Of a stretch of DNA of 64,000 bases, positions 1 through 11,972 are shown piece by piece. Under the pieces are notes generated by a model. That model was not told where the DNA came from. It did no database searches and saw nothing but the letters and a program-made list of their open reading frames with translations. Origin of the DNA: Armigeres subalbatus (Eukaryota; Arthropoda; Insecta; Diptera; Culicidae). The DNA lies in contig NW_026942806.1 in NCBI RefSeq assembly GCF_024139115.2, positions 1-64,000 of the forward strand. Direction: 5' to 3'. Every line of letters starts with the position of its first letter. Position 1 is the first letter of the stretch. The position numbers and the translations under genes were made by a program.

Positions 1-2252
1 GACTGAACTTGGAAAAAGTTATGTTTCGGGGAAGTTCTGTTTTCGTATTGGGGCCATGCAGTATCGACGTCCGATGTTGGGAAAGAAGGGCAACGTTTCG
101 TTACAATGCATATGCATAGTCAATGCATGGAAAGGCATAGCAGGGTAGAGATAATAAAAAAGAACCCCAAAACGTGTTGCACATCATGTTTGAACTTCCC
201 TTAGTATCGAGTGCTTACTAAGTCATGTGTGAAAGTTTCCTGATGGCCGGTGCACTGTGTGGCTTGCGTTTGATCTCTTCAGGTTTGTGTTTGACTTTAG
301 TTTGATTTGTTGAGTTCCTTTTATCTGTTCGCAACCATGTGATGATGGTCAGAAATTATCAGAAATAATGGAGAAGCGGAATGTAAGAAAGCTTAGAAAA
401 ATGTTTCAAATCAATTTCACCAAATACCCTTTTGACCATTCAAGTTGACAAGTTCCAGGACTTTTCGGTCAACCATCCATCAACTACCTGATTATAAATA
501 ATATGAGCAACCAGCGCACTGCCACCGGCAACGTAAACTTTGTTTGACAAATTACGAAGTTCGAAACAAAAACCGACGAAAACCAACCTAATTCAACCCT
601 TATCATTCCTCATCAATTTATTCACGTCTGAAACTTTTCCGGAATCAAACACACACACACAATGGCATCCAAGTAGAAACTGACGGATTAAAGCTAACTA
701 GCCAACAGAATGATACCGGTCAGACGGCTTTCCCACCCACCACCTCACTGACGACGGTTTGTGGTTTCGGTCACGTCAGCCCCTCAACAGATGCAGTTTG
801 ATGAGCATCATCATCGACGCGGAACTCTTCGGGCCCCTTTCAAAAAACGTTAGATAGCAGTCGTGCGGTCGTTGCTAGCTACAACAAATTGTGCTGCTCC
901 ACTGATAAATGCTGTCCGATGATGATACTTTGTTGGCGAAGGCAGACCAATCCGATGGAAATGAAGTCATTTCCCCTATGTCAACAACAGTAATCTGAAG
1001 ATTCTGGACATTTCATTATGGTTTGCTGGTTAGGATAGACTTTGTCGTTTTTATGGTTTGAAGTAGGATAGTTGGAGATTGAGTTACCTGAGCTCGCACG
1101 GAAAATTCTTCAGAATTTTCATGAGAAATGCACCTATACTTCCACAGGGAATTCCCTTGAATGTATTGACATCAAACATGATTCTCTTCAAAGTGCTTTA
1201 TTCTAAAATTTCAAAGAACAAGCTACAAATGGATTCATGATCAAAATTTAAACATTAAAAACTTCTAGTTTTCTAACTATATCCAACTATAAACAAAATC
1301 CGATTGCTAACATTTAATCCAATATCAGCGACGATATAGTTCATAATAGTCCCTCCAAAATTATCTGGCGCAAATTCGATTCCAGCGGCATACAATGTAC
1401 TCGCATCATCATCGCCGGCCATCGCAGCACCGGACGCCCTCGGTTTCTGCTATCCACCGCCAGACAAAAGGTTATTATTACTGCTGTTCCTAATGGTGTC
1501 GCTAACAAGGACATAGATTCAGAGAAAAAAGCTACACAGAGAAAAAATAGAAACGAATCCTAAGGGTATGGTGATAAAATAAAATTATCCTCAATCGTGG
1601 ATCTAACGACGGCCGAAGACGACACAAGTTAGCTGGTAAAAACGGTTCGTGGTGAAGCCGCAATAGCTGCAAGGAGCAATAATATACATCCCGGGCTACC
1701 ACCGTTCCGTTGAATTCAACCTGGGTGACCTGGCAGCGGGCTTGAGTGCGGTGCTATTTTCAGACCAAGCGTTGATACCACTTGGATTGCCGCCAGGAGG
1801 TAACTTTCTCAGCCAGATAATGTTTTGTAATAAGCATCGGTTGTACTGGAAGGCATCATGAAGTTGAAATTAGATTCGTTTGATCCGTTTTGATTCGAGC
1901 TTAAAGCTTAAAAATATGATCATTGACGTCAGTTGTCTTACTTTTTGAAAGCGAAGAAAGCTGTAAAGCTCGTTCATTGCTAAAATTGCCAAAAAAATCT
2001 TTACGTCCATTATGTGTGGCGGGAAAATGGATTTGCAATCTTGCGAATGGTGTGATGCTCGTGTAACGCACTAAAATAATGTATAATGCCTGTAAAACTG
2101 TTTGGTGTATGCCGGGTGAAGCGTACCGTTGGTAATTCGCGTAGCCGAAGGAATAAAGTACATCTCATTGTGTGGCCTTACCTCGTACCCAGCAACTGCT
2201 ATCCCTACTTTCCGTTACCAGGAAATTGAATGATGACTAACCGAAACGGCTC
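1..2252. other. No recognisable gene
   Basis: I see no long open frame, RNA gene or clear transposon in this stretch. It is mixed-composition DNA with a very short CA run near 648-660. It may be intron or intergenic host sequence, but nothing seen decides that. Confidence 0.5.
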
Positions 2253-2426
2253 CGAATGTTGTACAACTTTGACTCCGTCGCCAGGAAATTTGATTCGGTC
2301 GGAGTCGGAGTGTCTGTGGGCAAGTTGAACGACTGCTGGTCAGTACAACTTGCCCACAGACGGTCTGACTTTAATCCGACTGAACCACATTTTCTGGGGG
2401 CGGAGCCAAAGTTGCACAACATGTCG
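2253..2426. repeat. Foldback (inverted-repeat) element
   Basis: The two halves of this 174-bp stretch are imperfect reverse complements. The inner stem is perfect over 16 bp (2312-2327 against 2346-2361), with an 18-nt loop. The outer arms match at roughly 80%. Short open frames here are present on both strands because of the symmetry and are not genes. It resembles a small MITE; no target duplication was identified. Confidence 0.7.
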
Positions 2427-2464
2427 AAACGTGTGTGAGGCCCCCTCAGGTTGAAAACTAAGTG

Positions 2465-3775
2465 AATAAGTTTGGCCGAAGAAACCATTGCAGTACGAGC
2501 AGTCAGTTTGTGACAGCAACGCATACGGACGTCCTTTTTGCTCGCGTATGTTTCCAAGCGTTTGTCTTTTCTGGTTCGTTCGCTGTGTTTATGGTTTCGC
2601 TTCGTCGCGTTGTCGTTATTTTTTTCCCGGACTCGTCGTGGGAGACTCGGTGGTCGATTCGGTCGCGGGAAGGTGCCTAAGCGCATTGCTCTTGGAGGCC
2701 CCTCCAAGCAGCTTTTGCAGAGCTTGAGGTGAACCGGTCAAGGGCCGAAAACCTCATTAATAAAGACAATAAAAAAAAGCTTTTGCAGAGCAATGCGTGT
2801 TCTCGCCGTTGCTGGTTGCTGACGCCGGCAATCCGCCGAAAAAGAGAAAGAAGTAGCAATCGCAGCTGCCGCAGGTGCAACCGGAGCGGAAGGAGAAGTG
2901 CTCGCCCGTGTTTGTGAAAGGTGATTGCACCCGAAAATTCGTCAGCTGATCGCAAAGGGGCTGAAATGTACTTTTCGGCTCTGCAGCGAGGGCGTGAAAG
3001 TGATGCAGGCAAACAAGGACCATCATTAATCCGTCGTGGCGTTCCTAAAGGTCCACAAGTATGAGTACTACACTCATGACCACCATGGCACGGAGCCACT
3101 CAAGGCTTTGCTGCGAGGGCTCCACGACTTGAAGGAAAAAGATCTTATTGCTAAACTCGAGAGCTGCGGCCTGAGTCCAGTAGCCGTGCACAAGATCGCT
3201 CGTCACGACGAGACGAGGAGATATCGCAACCAACACGGCTCCACCACGTGGAAGTACCTGAGGCTGATGTTTACACCTCCGTTGACTGGAAGCGATATTG
3301 GCCAGTGCACCGCGACGTCACGCAGTGCACCAACTTCTTCAACTTCGGGCACGGCACCAGGAACTGCCGCATGAATCCGCGCTGCAACAAGTGTGGCAAA
3401 CCCCATCCGACCGATGAGTGCGATGAGATGGAGGTGGCTGATCCCAAGTGCGCCAACTGCGGCGACAAACTTTGGGCTACAACCAAGGTCTGTCCAAAGC
3501 AGGCGGCGCTTTTGGAAATCCGGAAGATGGCTTAAACCAGGACCCTGCCGAAGAAGAACCACTGTCCAGCCATCCCGACGTGCGATTCCAATCCTCGCAC
3601 CATTACAACCGCACAAATGACTGGCAGCTGCGTCGATTCAAGCTCCAGCATCATCGGTACCATCCACCAGCGATTGATCCCCGCTCCCTCCTACTGGGTG
3701 CCGTCGGCAGCCGGAGAACGAAATTATCCCACCGGAAGAATCTGCTCCGCTCTACACTCCGGAGTAACTGATGTT
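2465..3775 (+). pseudogene. Degenerate Jockey-clade LINE ORF1 (Gag-like)
   Basis: This is the nucleic-acid-binding first protein of a non-LTR retrotransposon. At 3036-3260 the frame reads like the region before the zinc knuckles (PRE_C2HC type), ending near IARHDETRRYRNQ. After a frameshift near 3250, the frame to 3535 carries the knuckles CTNFFNFGHGTRNC, CNKCGKPHPTDEC and CANCGDKLWATTKVC. Upstream (2680-3030) the same protein can be followed through stops and shifts, and about 55 bp of another retroelement is inserted at 2723. Downstream of 3535 the frame decays. No endonuclease or reverse transcriptase follows, so this is a fragment. The clade assignment rests on the knuckle pattern and is reasonably firm; the exact family is not known. 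Confidence 0.75.
2723..2777 (+). mobile_element. Very short 5'-truncated retroelement insertion
   Basis: A 55-bp insert ending in an A-rich tail (AATAAAGACAATAAAAAAA) sits between two copies of AGCTTTTGCAGAG (2710-2722 and 2778-2790), a 13-bp target duplication. Removing the insert and one repeat restores continuity of the surrounding LINE ORF1. It looks like the extreme 3' end of another LINE, integrated after heavy 5' truncation. Confidence 0.75.
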
Positions 3776-3868
3776 GATCTTCACGCAGCTCGCTATTCGG
3801 CTGCGTGGCTGCAAAACCCGTCTCGACCAGGTTTTTACTCTTTCATTGTTCCTTATTGAAAATGGGGA

Positions 3869-4217
3869 AGGGTCATTTGGCCAAAACCCATTCGGCCGAA
3901 AACCATTCGACTGAAAATCATTCGGCCGAAAGCCATTTGGCCGAATTCCACTAGGCCGAAAGTCATTTGGCCGAAAGGGTCGTTTTGCCGAATGGGTCAT
4001 TTGGCCGAAAGAATCATTAGGTCGGAAGGGTCGTTTGGCCGAAAGGGTCATTTGGCCAGAAGGGTCGTTTGGCCGAAAGGGTCGTTTGGCTGAAAGGGTC
4101 GTTTGGCCGAAAGGGTCATTAGACCGAAAGGGTTATTAGGCCGAAAGTGTGATTTGGCCGAGAGCATCATTTGGCCGAAAAGGTCATTTGGCCGAATAGG
4201 ACATTTGGCCGAATAGA
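3869..4217. repeat. 17-bp minisatellite
   Basis: About 20 tandem copies of a 17-bp unit of the form GGGTCRTTTGGCCGAAA, with substitutions and occasional one-base length changes. The reverse strand gives an open frame rich in RPN and F residues, which is only the repeat translated. The array ends directly against the 3' end of an antisense RTE fragment. Confidence 0.9.
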
Positions 4218-4218
4218 T

Positions 4219-4411
4219 ATGTATTTATTTATTCAGATTAAGGCCAAAGTAGCCTGTGCGGTATATAAGAGTCTTATCCATTCAGCTCTGTCCATGGCTA
4301 CACGTCGCCAACTACGCAGTCTACGGAGGGTCCGCAAGTCATCTTCCACCTGATCGTTCCACCTTGCCCGCTGCGCACCTCGCCTTCTTGTGCCCGTCAG
4401 ATCGTTGTCAA
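4219..4411 (-). mobile_element. 3' end of antisense RTE LINE (RTE-A, distal piece)
   Basis: The reverse strand encodes the C-terminus of an RTE-clade reverse transcriptase (GTRRRGAQRARW, then DQVEDDLRTLRRLR), followed by a TTATTTATTTA-type tail at 4219. It stops exactly where the 7.56-kb insertion begins, and its partner resumes at 11973. Read across the insertion, the two pieces join in frame at KMVL-DNDLTGTRRR, so they are one copy. Confidence 0.88.
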
Positions 4412-4773
4412 GGGGCCATCCAGAAATCACGTGGTCATATTTTTGAAGATTTTCAACCCCCCCTCCCCCCATGTGGCTTATCGTGGTCATTTGGCAGAGC
4501 CCCCTATGACTACGCCGTGGTTTTTTAAGTACAAAAATTAAAAAAAAAAACCCTTATGTAACTAAAACATATGGTTAATCCGATCAATTTTGAAGATGAA
4601 CAATTTCAATTGATTCAAAATTAAACTAAACCCAGCATGGAAATTATAAATTTTCATGAAGTCGAAAATTTTGATGATGTTATCATGTTGTAATGTGTAT
4701 CAGGTATTAGGATATCTAGAACTCGCACACCTTCGATGCATCAGGAGGATACAAAAAAATGTGGACTCGCGAA

Positions 4774-5039
4774 TCTTCTTATATATAAAAATGAAATGGT
4801 CTGTGTTCGTATCCGCATAACTCGAAAACGGCTGGATGGATTTTTTTCATTTCTTCCGCAGAATCATTCGTTATAGTTTCCAACGGGTTTATATAATATT
4901 TCCTAATGTAAAAATTACGAGTAAAGTTGAGCAAATCATGAAAAACTAAAATTGTGATTCCTATGCGAACTTTTGCATGGGCAGTTCGGAATGCACATTC
5001 TCGCCTACTATGCAGGACAACGTCTGCCGGGTCGACTAG
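4774..5039 (+). mobile_element. Non-autonomous Helitron
   Basis: A 266-bp element begins TCTTCTTATATATAAAAATG after an A. It ends in CTAG before a T, with a small hairpin (GCAG.AC / GTCTGC) about 12 nt upstream of the end. These are the Helitron hallmarks: a TC start, a hairpin plus CTRR end, insertion between A and T, and no target duplication. It carries no Rep/helicase frame. It lies inside the 7.56-kb insertion. Confidence 0.8.
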
Positions 5040-8000
5040 TATCTTATAAAAATTTCGAGAAAAATTTATAATGGTTTGGAAATGTTCCAAAATATCCCTA
5101 TATTTTTCATTTTTTTTAAATTTTTTTATTAGTGTTTTTTTTTTAAATAAATATAAAGTTCATCACTGAATATCCCTATAGATTCCTTAGAGTATTTGGA
5201 ACCTTCCATAGCTCTGGAAATTCTTAAGATATTAACCTCAGCGAAGCATCTGAACTGAACTCCTACAACGAAAAGTTTATCAGAGAATCACAAAGTTAAT
5301 ATGTAATCTTAGAGATGCAAATAAAACCTCCTACTCTTGTTTCTTTTGAGTAGCATTCCTGTAGAAATTTCAGTATTGTTTTCAGAATCATCAATATTAG
5401 AAATTAATAATTATAATTTTTTTTTTTAATTGTTCATTGCTAATATTGATTGCTAATTTATTATTAGTGCTAATTTATTATTGTTGTGTTTATTATTGTT
5501 CTTTATTGACAATTTTCTATTTTATTATGGAAAATTTCTATTTTTTTTTCTCTACTAAAGAGATTTTCAATCCAGAGCTGGCTCATCTCTCAAAATGTCT
5601 AATTCTTCATTGAAATTTTATTTTGATATCGACTCGTGGAAGCCAATGATGTCATACTAAAAATATTTTCTCGGTCACTCTGATAGTTCTTTCGAATAAT
5701 TTCCCAAGGAACTTCTATTCCACATCTCGAATATGCTTCAGTCAATGGTCCTTTCATAAGCGACTCATAGAGGAATGAATGTATGATAGATCAATTATTA
5801 TTTCGGATATCTGAACATTCGATTTATCCAATTAACCAACTTATGAATGATGTATGATATAATATCCCTTTATATATCCATTGGGTTGATATGACTTCAA
5901 TTATTATTTATACAAGCTACTACATACTTTTTAGGTTATACAAAACGTCCTGGAAGTCGTAATGTTTGAACTACTTGATCATTCAAGTCCGTGAACCCAG
6001 TGCTTCTAAGGCCCTACAAAAACAGTTTGCGAACAAACCTCATAGTCATTGTGCAACTTGCTGTTGACTCAAGATAAGTTTGGGTATCTTGTCTCTTGGA
6101 TCTCATGTTAATGGAAATTAGGGTCATATGCTTGCTTATTTCATCGGATTAGGTATATACCGATGATGAGAACATTGCAAATGTCTTGATTGATCTGGTA
6201 GATTCGTGGGTTGAACTTGAGAGCATTTTGAAGTACCTTGAGCATCTCGTATTCCTGAATATTAATCACTGGCTTAACGTTCAGGATGACTCTCTCTTAG
6301 AATCGAAATCTTCCCAAGGTTTCGGATATCTGGGTTTTCATGGTCAGTCAAATTTGAGCTCCCATATTTTTTCTGTAAAGCCAATATCTAGATAAACACT
6401 AAAGAAAATGGTGGCCTAGCTCTCTTTTGTGATTTTATAAACAATCTAAAACGCTGGGCATATATAACCCATCATTCCTGAAAGGGTTGAGATTTGTTTT
6501 GGAATTCAATTTCAATCGTTATTATAACACTATTTTTTAACCAAGATTGTTTTAGGAATTGGAGAGTTTTTTTCTGGAACACTGCCACTTTTTTCATATC
6601 GCAGGAATCTCCTTAGTTCTAAGACCCTTTTATGAATTTAAAAGCATTTTATTTAGAATTTCATGTTGATTTTTTAAATGCAAGCTTCTCTATGTCATAA
6701 CCTTTTTCATGCGCACTACTAGAATTTTGTGCATTTAGAACATTTAGGTGCATTATTAATTTTTTCGATCAATTATGATAATTATTCAATATCATAAAAA
6801 CTAGGCTTCTTAAGCCTAAATTATTGCCTACATTTATTGCTTGGATTAATTTTAAATTCTTCTTAATTTTCAAGAATAATTATTCTGGAGTTGCAAGGGA
6901 AACCCTTCGGAATATTGATAAGAAATTTTTCGGAGTCTCCCCGGAAAATCTTTAGAATTTCAACGACATTTTTTTCCGAAATTCTGTGGAAGAGTTCCGA
7001 AAAATGTTCGGTACAAATTTTGAAGAACTAGAAGAATCCGTAGAAGGATCCGAAATGCATATTTACGATGAAAATTCCAATAAACATCAAATTCCAAAGA
7101 ATTTCAAGTTATAAAATAAAAAAAAAATCCAGCTTACTTTTTTACAGAATCTCTAAAGATTTTTCTCAAAATCCTGGGCAACTTTAATTAATCTTCAAAG
7201 GAAATTCTTCTAAATTTACAAAGGATTTTTTTTTCGTTTTCCAAAAGAAATTCTTAGAAATTTTCAGCAGTTTTTCTTTTATTTTCCAAAAGAAATTATT
7301 CGGAATATGCCAAAATATTTCCGATGGAAATTTCTAAGATTTTCCAGTAGAAAATCGAAAAAAGTTCATCTGAATCACAAATAATGAATTTCCCGAGGAA
7401 ATGTTTTTATGTTTTTACAAGCGGAAATAACGAAAAAATTGTACTTTTGTAGTACTTGTAAAGGTTGTACTTTTGAAGCATTTCCAGTAGGAATTCCTTA
7501 AAAAAATTAAATCAAAATATTGAAGATTTTCTGATGTGAAAATTCTTTAAACTTTCTAAATCATTTCCTGTGCATCTTTACATGGTAAAGATTTAAAGCA
7601 ATTAGCTGAGCCTACAAAGAAATCAAAATGACATCCCGAAGATGAATGAATTCCCGATGAAATTTTGAAATGATTTCTGGTTCAAATTCAAAAACACATG
7701 AACCTTGAGAATTCTAAAGATTTTTTCTTTGAAAATCCAAAGAATTTTTTGAAGATAATCCATAGACTCTTCCGTGGAAATTCTAAATAATGCCTCGAAT
7801 AAAAAAATACTTGGAAAATTTAAAAAAAAATGTGATAAAACTCACAAAGAGCGTAAAAAAGTATTCCGAAAAATTTTTATTTCAAAATTCCAAAATTGAA
7901 AAAAAAAAACAACGGAAATATCAAAGTGTTTCATGTGGCATTGGCTCCATATTCCAACTGGAAGTTGGTCTGCTTTTCAACTTAGTATATTCTATTTGCA

Positions 8001-8687
8001 TTTCCTCAGTTATAAATTGAAAGCTTTTATATGCCAGCCATTGCACGATTATATATCTTGTGTAGCAAGTACGATGGATACACTATACCTAGGGTGTCGA
8101 GAATGTTTCCCACCCGAAAACATCCTAGACATGAAGAATGAAGAAGATGAAAAATGAAAAATTAAGAAGAATTTCTGGTGAAGATTCGGAAGAACTTGTC
8201 GAAGAAATTCATTAGAATGTATTTCCCACGAAACTGTTTTTAATTTTTCACATGGAATTTTTTTCGGAGTTTTAACGAAATTTTTTCGGAATTAACACTT
8301 GAGATGTTTTGTTTTTTTTTCATTATCAATTTGTAGCGAAATTTCCAAATTTTTCAGAAAGAATTGTTCAAAAAAAATTCTGAATACTTTATCAGGATTG
8401 TATGAAGTAATGTCAAAGTTTTTACAGGAAATTTCTTTACTTGATGTTTCCTGAATATCCACAAGAAATTCTTGTGAATTTTTCTGCTTAAGATTTTTTC
8501 TTGGATTATTGTAAAAACATGAACATTTTTCAAAATTGTAGCTGCAGTCCGCTGATGAAAAAGTGTCGGCGGCGTGATGCCAAAAACGATATGCGGCGGA
8601 ATTTTTTTCAAATATTTTTTCATTTTTCCTATCCAAATTATTTTGTGGAAATTGAGACTGAATTGCAACCTGTTTTTTCGTTTATTT
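5040..8687. other. AT-rich filler with degenerate short repeats
   Basis: No gene is supported. From about 6880 to 8490 the sequence is a loose array of decayed units on the theme GGAAATTC...GAATTTCC, on both strands, a pattern also present at 36878-37515. The short lysine- and phenylalanine-rich open frames here only reflect base composition. The stretch from 5040 to 6880 shows nothing I recognise. Confidence 0.6.
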
Positions 8688-8697
8688 ATGTATGGAT

Positions 8698-11588
8698 GGC
8701 TCTCAACTTCATCGGGAGCACACGCACACTCGCCGATGTGCTCAAGGACCGTGGATTCGGCATCGTAGCGCTGCAGGAGGTTTGTTGGAAGGGATCAATG
8801 GTGCGAACGTTTAGAGGTAATTATACCATCTACCAGAGCTGCGGCAGCACACACGAGCTGGGAACAGCTTTCATAGTGATGGGCGATATGCAAAGGCGCG
8901 TGATCGGGTGGTGGCCGATCAACGAGAGAATGTGCAGGTTGAGGACCAAAGGCCGGTTCTTCAACTTCAGCATAATCAACGTCCATAGCCCACACTCCGG
9001 AAGCACTGATGATGATAAGGACGCATTCTACGCGCAGCTGGAACGTGAGTACGACAGCTGCCCAAGCCACGACGTCAAAATCATCATAGGAGATTTGAAC
9101 GCTCAGGTTGGCCAAGAGGAGGAGTTTAGACCGACTATTGGAAAGTTCAGCGCTCACCGGCTGACGAACGAAAACGGCCTACGACTAATTGATTTCGCCG
9201 CCTTCAAGAATATGGCCATTCGCAGCACCTACTTCCAACACAGCCTCCCGTATCGGTACACCTGGAGATCACCACTGCAGACAGAATCACAAATCGACCA
9301 CGTTCTGATTGATGGACGGCACTTCTCCGACATTATCGACGTCAGGACATATCGTGGCGCTAACATCGACTCTGACCACTATCTGGTGATGGTTAAACTG
9401 CGCCCAAAACTATCCGTCATCAACAATGTTCGGTACCGACGACCGCCGCGGTACGACCTAGAGCGACTGAAGCAACCTGATGTCGCCACTGCATACGCGC
9501 AGCATCTCGAGGCAGCGTTGCCGGAAGAGGGTGAGCTCAATAGGGCCCCTCTTGAGGACTGCTGGAATACAGTCAAAGCAGCCATTAACGACGCAGCGGA
9601 GAACAACGTCGGGTATATGGGTCGAAGTCGACGGAACGATTGATTCGACGAAGAGTGCAGACAGATTCTGGAGGAGAAGAACGCAGCGCGGGCGGTCGCG
9701 CTGCAGCAAGGTACCCGGCAGAACGTGGAACGTTATAGACGGAAGCGGAGACAGCAGACCCGACTTTTCAGGAGAAGAAACGCCGCCTGGAAGAAGCGGA
9801 GTGCGAGGAGATGGAACAGCTGTGCCGTTCTCAAGATACACGCAAGTTCTATCAGAAGCTCAACGCATCCCGCAAAGGCTTCGTGCCGCGAGCCGAAATG
9901 TGCCGGGATAAGGATGGGAGCATCTTGACGGACGAACGTGTGGTGATCGAAAGGTGGAAGCAGCACTACGAGGAACATCTGAATGGCGCTGAGAGTACAG
10001 GCAATGAAAGTCAAGGCAGCGGAGGAGATGACTACGTCAGTTCAGCGGACGATGGAAGCCAACCAGCCCCCACCTTGAGGGAAGTTAAGGATGCCATTCA
10101 ACAGCTAAAGACCAATAAAGCAGCTGGTAAGGATGGTATCGGAGCTGAGCTCATCAAGATGGGCCCGGAAAAGCTGGCCACTTGCCTGCACAAACTGATA
10201 GTCAGAATCTGGGAAAACGAACAGCTACCGGAGGAGTGGAAGGAAGGGTTATATGCCCCATCTACAAGAAAGGCGACAAACTGGAGTGTGAGAACTTTCG
10301 AGCGATCACCATCCTTAATGCCGCCTACAAAGTGATATCCCAGATCATCTTCCGTCGTCTGTCACCATTAGTGAACGAGTTCGTGGGAAGTTATCAAGCC
10401 GGCTTCGTTGACGGCCGCTCGACAACGGACCAGATCTTTACTGTACGGCAAATCCTTCAAAAATGCCGTGAATACCAGGTCCCAACGCACCATCTGTTCG
10501 TTGATTTCAAGGCGGCATGCGACAGTATAGACCGCGTAGAGCTATGGAAAATTATGGACGAGAACAGCTTCCCTGGAAAGCTTACCAGACTGATCAAAGC
10601 AACGGTGGATGGTGTGCAAAACTGTGTGAAGATCTCGGGCGAACACTCCAGTTCGTTCGAATCGCGCCGGGGACTAAGACAAGGTGATGGACTTTCGTGC
10701 CTGTTGTTCAACATTGCGCTAGAAGGTGTCATGCGGAGAGCCGGGTGTAACAGCCGGGGAACGATTTTCAACAGATCCAGTCAATTTATTTGCTTCGCGG
10801 ATGACATGGACATTGTCGGCCGAACATTTGCAAAGGTGGCAGAACTGTACACCCGCCTGAAACGTGAAGCAACAAAAGTTGGACTGGTGGTGAATGCGTC
10901 AAAGACAAAGTACATGCTTGTGGGTGGAACCGAGCGCGACAGGGTCCGCCTGGGAAGCAGTGTTACGATAGACGGGGATACCTTCGAGGTGGTCGAGGAA
11001 TTCGTCTACCTCGGATCCTTGCTAACGGCTGACAACAACGTTAGTCGTGAAATACGAAGGCGCATCATCTGTGGAAGTCGGGCCTATTACGGGCTCCAGA
11101 AGAAACTGCGGTCGAAAAAGATTCGCCACCGCACCAAATGTGTCATGTACAAGACGTTAATAAGACCGGTAGTCCTCTACGGACATGAAACATGGACAAT
11201 GCTCGAGGAGGACTTGCAAGCACTCGGAGTATTCGAGAGACGGGTGCTTAGGACCATCTTTGGCGGTGTACAAGAAGACGGTGTGTGGCGGCGAAGAATG
11301 AACCATGAGCTCGCCCAGCTCTACGGCGAACCCAGTATCCAGAAGGTAGCTAAAGCCGGAAGGGTACGATGGGCAGGGCATGTTGCAAGAATGCCGGACA
11401 GCAACCCTGCAAAGATGGTGTTCGCTTCCGATCCGGCAGGTACGAGACGACGTGGAGCGCAGCGAGCGAGATGGGCAGACCAGGTGCAGAACGACTTGGC
11501 GAGCGTGGGGCGTATTCGAGGATGGAGAGATGCGGCCTCGAACCGTGTATTGTGGCGTCAAATTGTTGATTCAGTGTTATCTGTATAG
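8698..11588 (+). pseudogene. RTE endonuclease-reverse transcriptase, three lesions
   Basis: The protein would nick target DNA and copy its own RNA onto the nicked end. An AP-type endonuclease runs from the truncated start to about 9400: LQEVCW with the metal-binding Glu, GDLNAQVG, IDHVLIDG, and SDHYLV near the end. The reverse transcriptase follows, with the AAGKDGIGAE segment, the LRQGDGLSCLLFN segment and the catalytic FADD box at 10794-10805. The C-terminus GTRRRGAQRARW is typical of RTE. Lesions: a TGA at 9641-9643, apparently replacing a Trp codon, a frameshift near 9775, and a one-base shift near 10247. The in-frame ATG at 8501 lies outside the element and is not its real start. Confidence 0.85.
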
Positions 11589-11612
11589 ATGTAGACTAAA
11601 TAAATGAAATGA
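8698..11612 (+). mobile_element. RTE-clade LINE (JAM1-like), 5'-truncated, with target duplication
   Basis: This 2.9-kb non-LTR element carries an endonuclease followed by a reverse transcriptase. It ends in a short ATGA-rich tail rather than poly(A), as is usual for RTE. It is flanked by ATGTATGGAT at 8688-8697 and 11613-11622, which I read as its 10-bp target duplication. The element therefore starts inside the endonuclease region. It is a later insertion within the 7.56-kb TIR-bounded element. Only three coding lesions were found, so it is relatively young. Confidence 0.88.
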
Positions 11613-11972
11613 ATGTATGGATATAGGATCTTAGGCTAAGATGGTCAAATAATGCAGATATGCATCGGCGTTGCGACCGACGCTGCGTTATCGATTTTTC
11701 TTGATGCACACCTACGTCTTTTTAACGCTGAGTTGAAATGACGCTACGTAGGCATCAGCCCTTAGATGCGCTTTGCGTTTAATGATTTAATCATGAAATT
11801 TTAATGATTTGTATTTTTGTACACCATTGTTACTCACCAAAAGTTTTTCGTGTAAAAAAAACCACGTGGTTCGAGAGCAACACCCCCCCCCCTCCCCCCA
11901 TGTGGCTTATCGTGGTCATTTTCCAAACCCCCCCTCCCCCCATATATGACCACGTGGTTTCTGGACGGCCCC

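Larger units (their letters stand above)
4412..11972. mobile_element. 7.56-kb composite insertion with terminal inverted repeats
   Basis: The left end reads GGGGCCATCCAGAAATCACG and the right end, on the other strand, GGGGCCGTCCAGAAACCACG. The match extends to about 29 bp with two differences. CAA is duplicated on both sides (4409-4411 and 11973-11975). Just inside both ends lie related C-rich and ACCACG-containing stretches. The host site is a single antisense RTE copy that rejoins in frame when the insertion and one CAA are removed. No transposase was recognised inside; the contents are a Helitron, AT-rich DNA and an RTE LINE. A 3-bp duplication with GGGG-starting ends would fit PIF/Harbinger, but that is inference. 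A small MITE that later received large insertions would look the same. Confidence 0.72.

Noticed and set aside
2237..2707. 156-codon reverse open frame
   Set aside because: It spans the foldback element and the antisense of a LINE leader; no motif supports it.
8501..8697. N-terminal extension of the RTE protein from the ATG at 8501
   Set aside because: This part lies outside the 10-bp target duplication and is AT-rich filler, so it is not part of the element.
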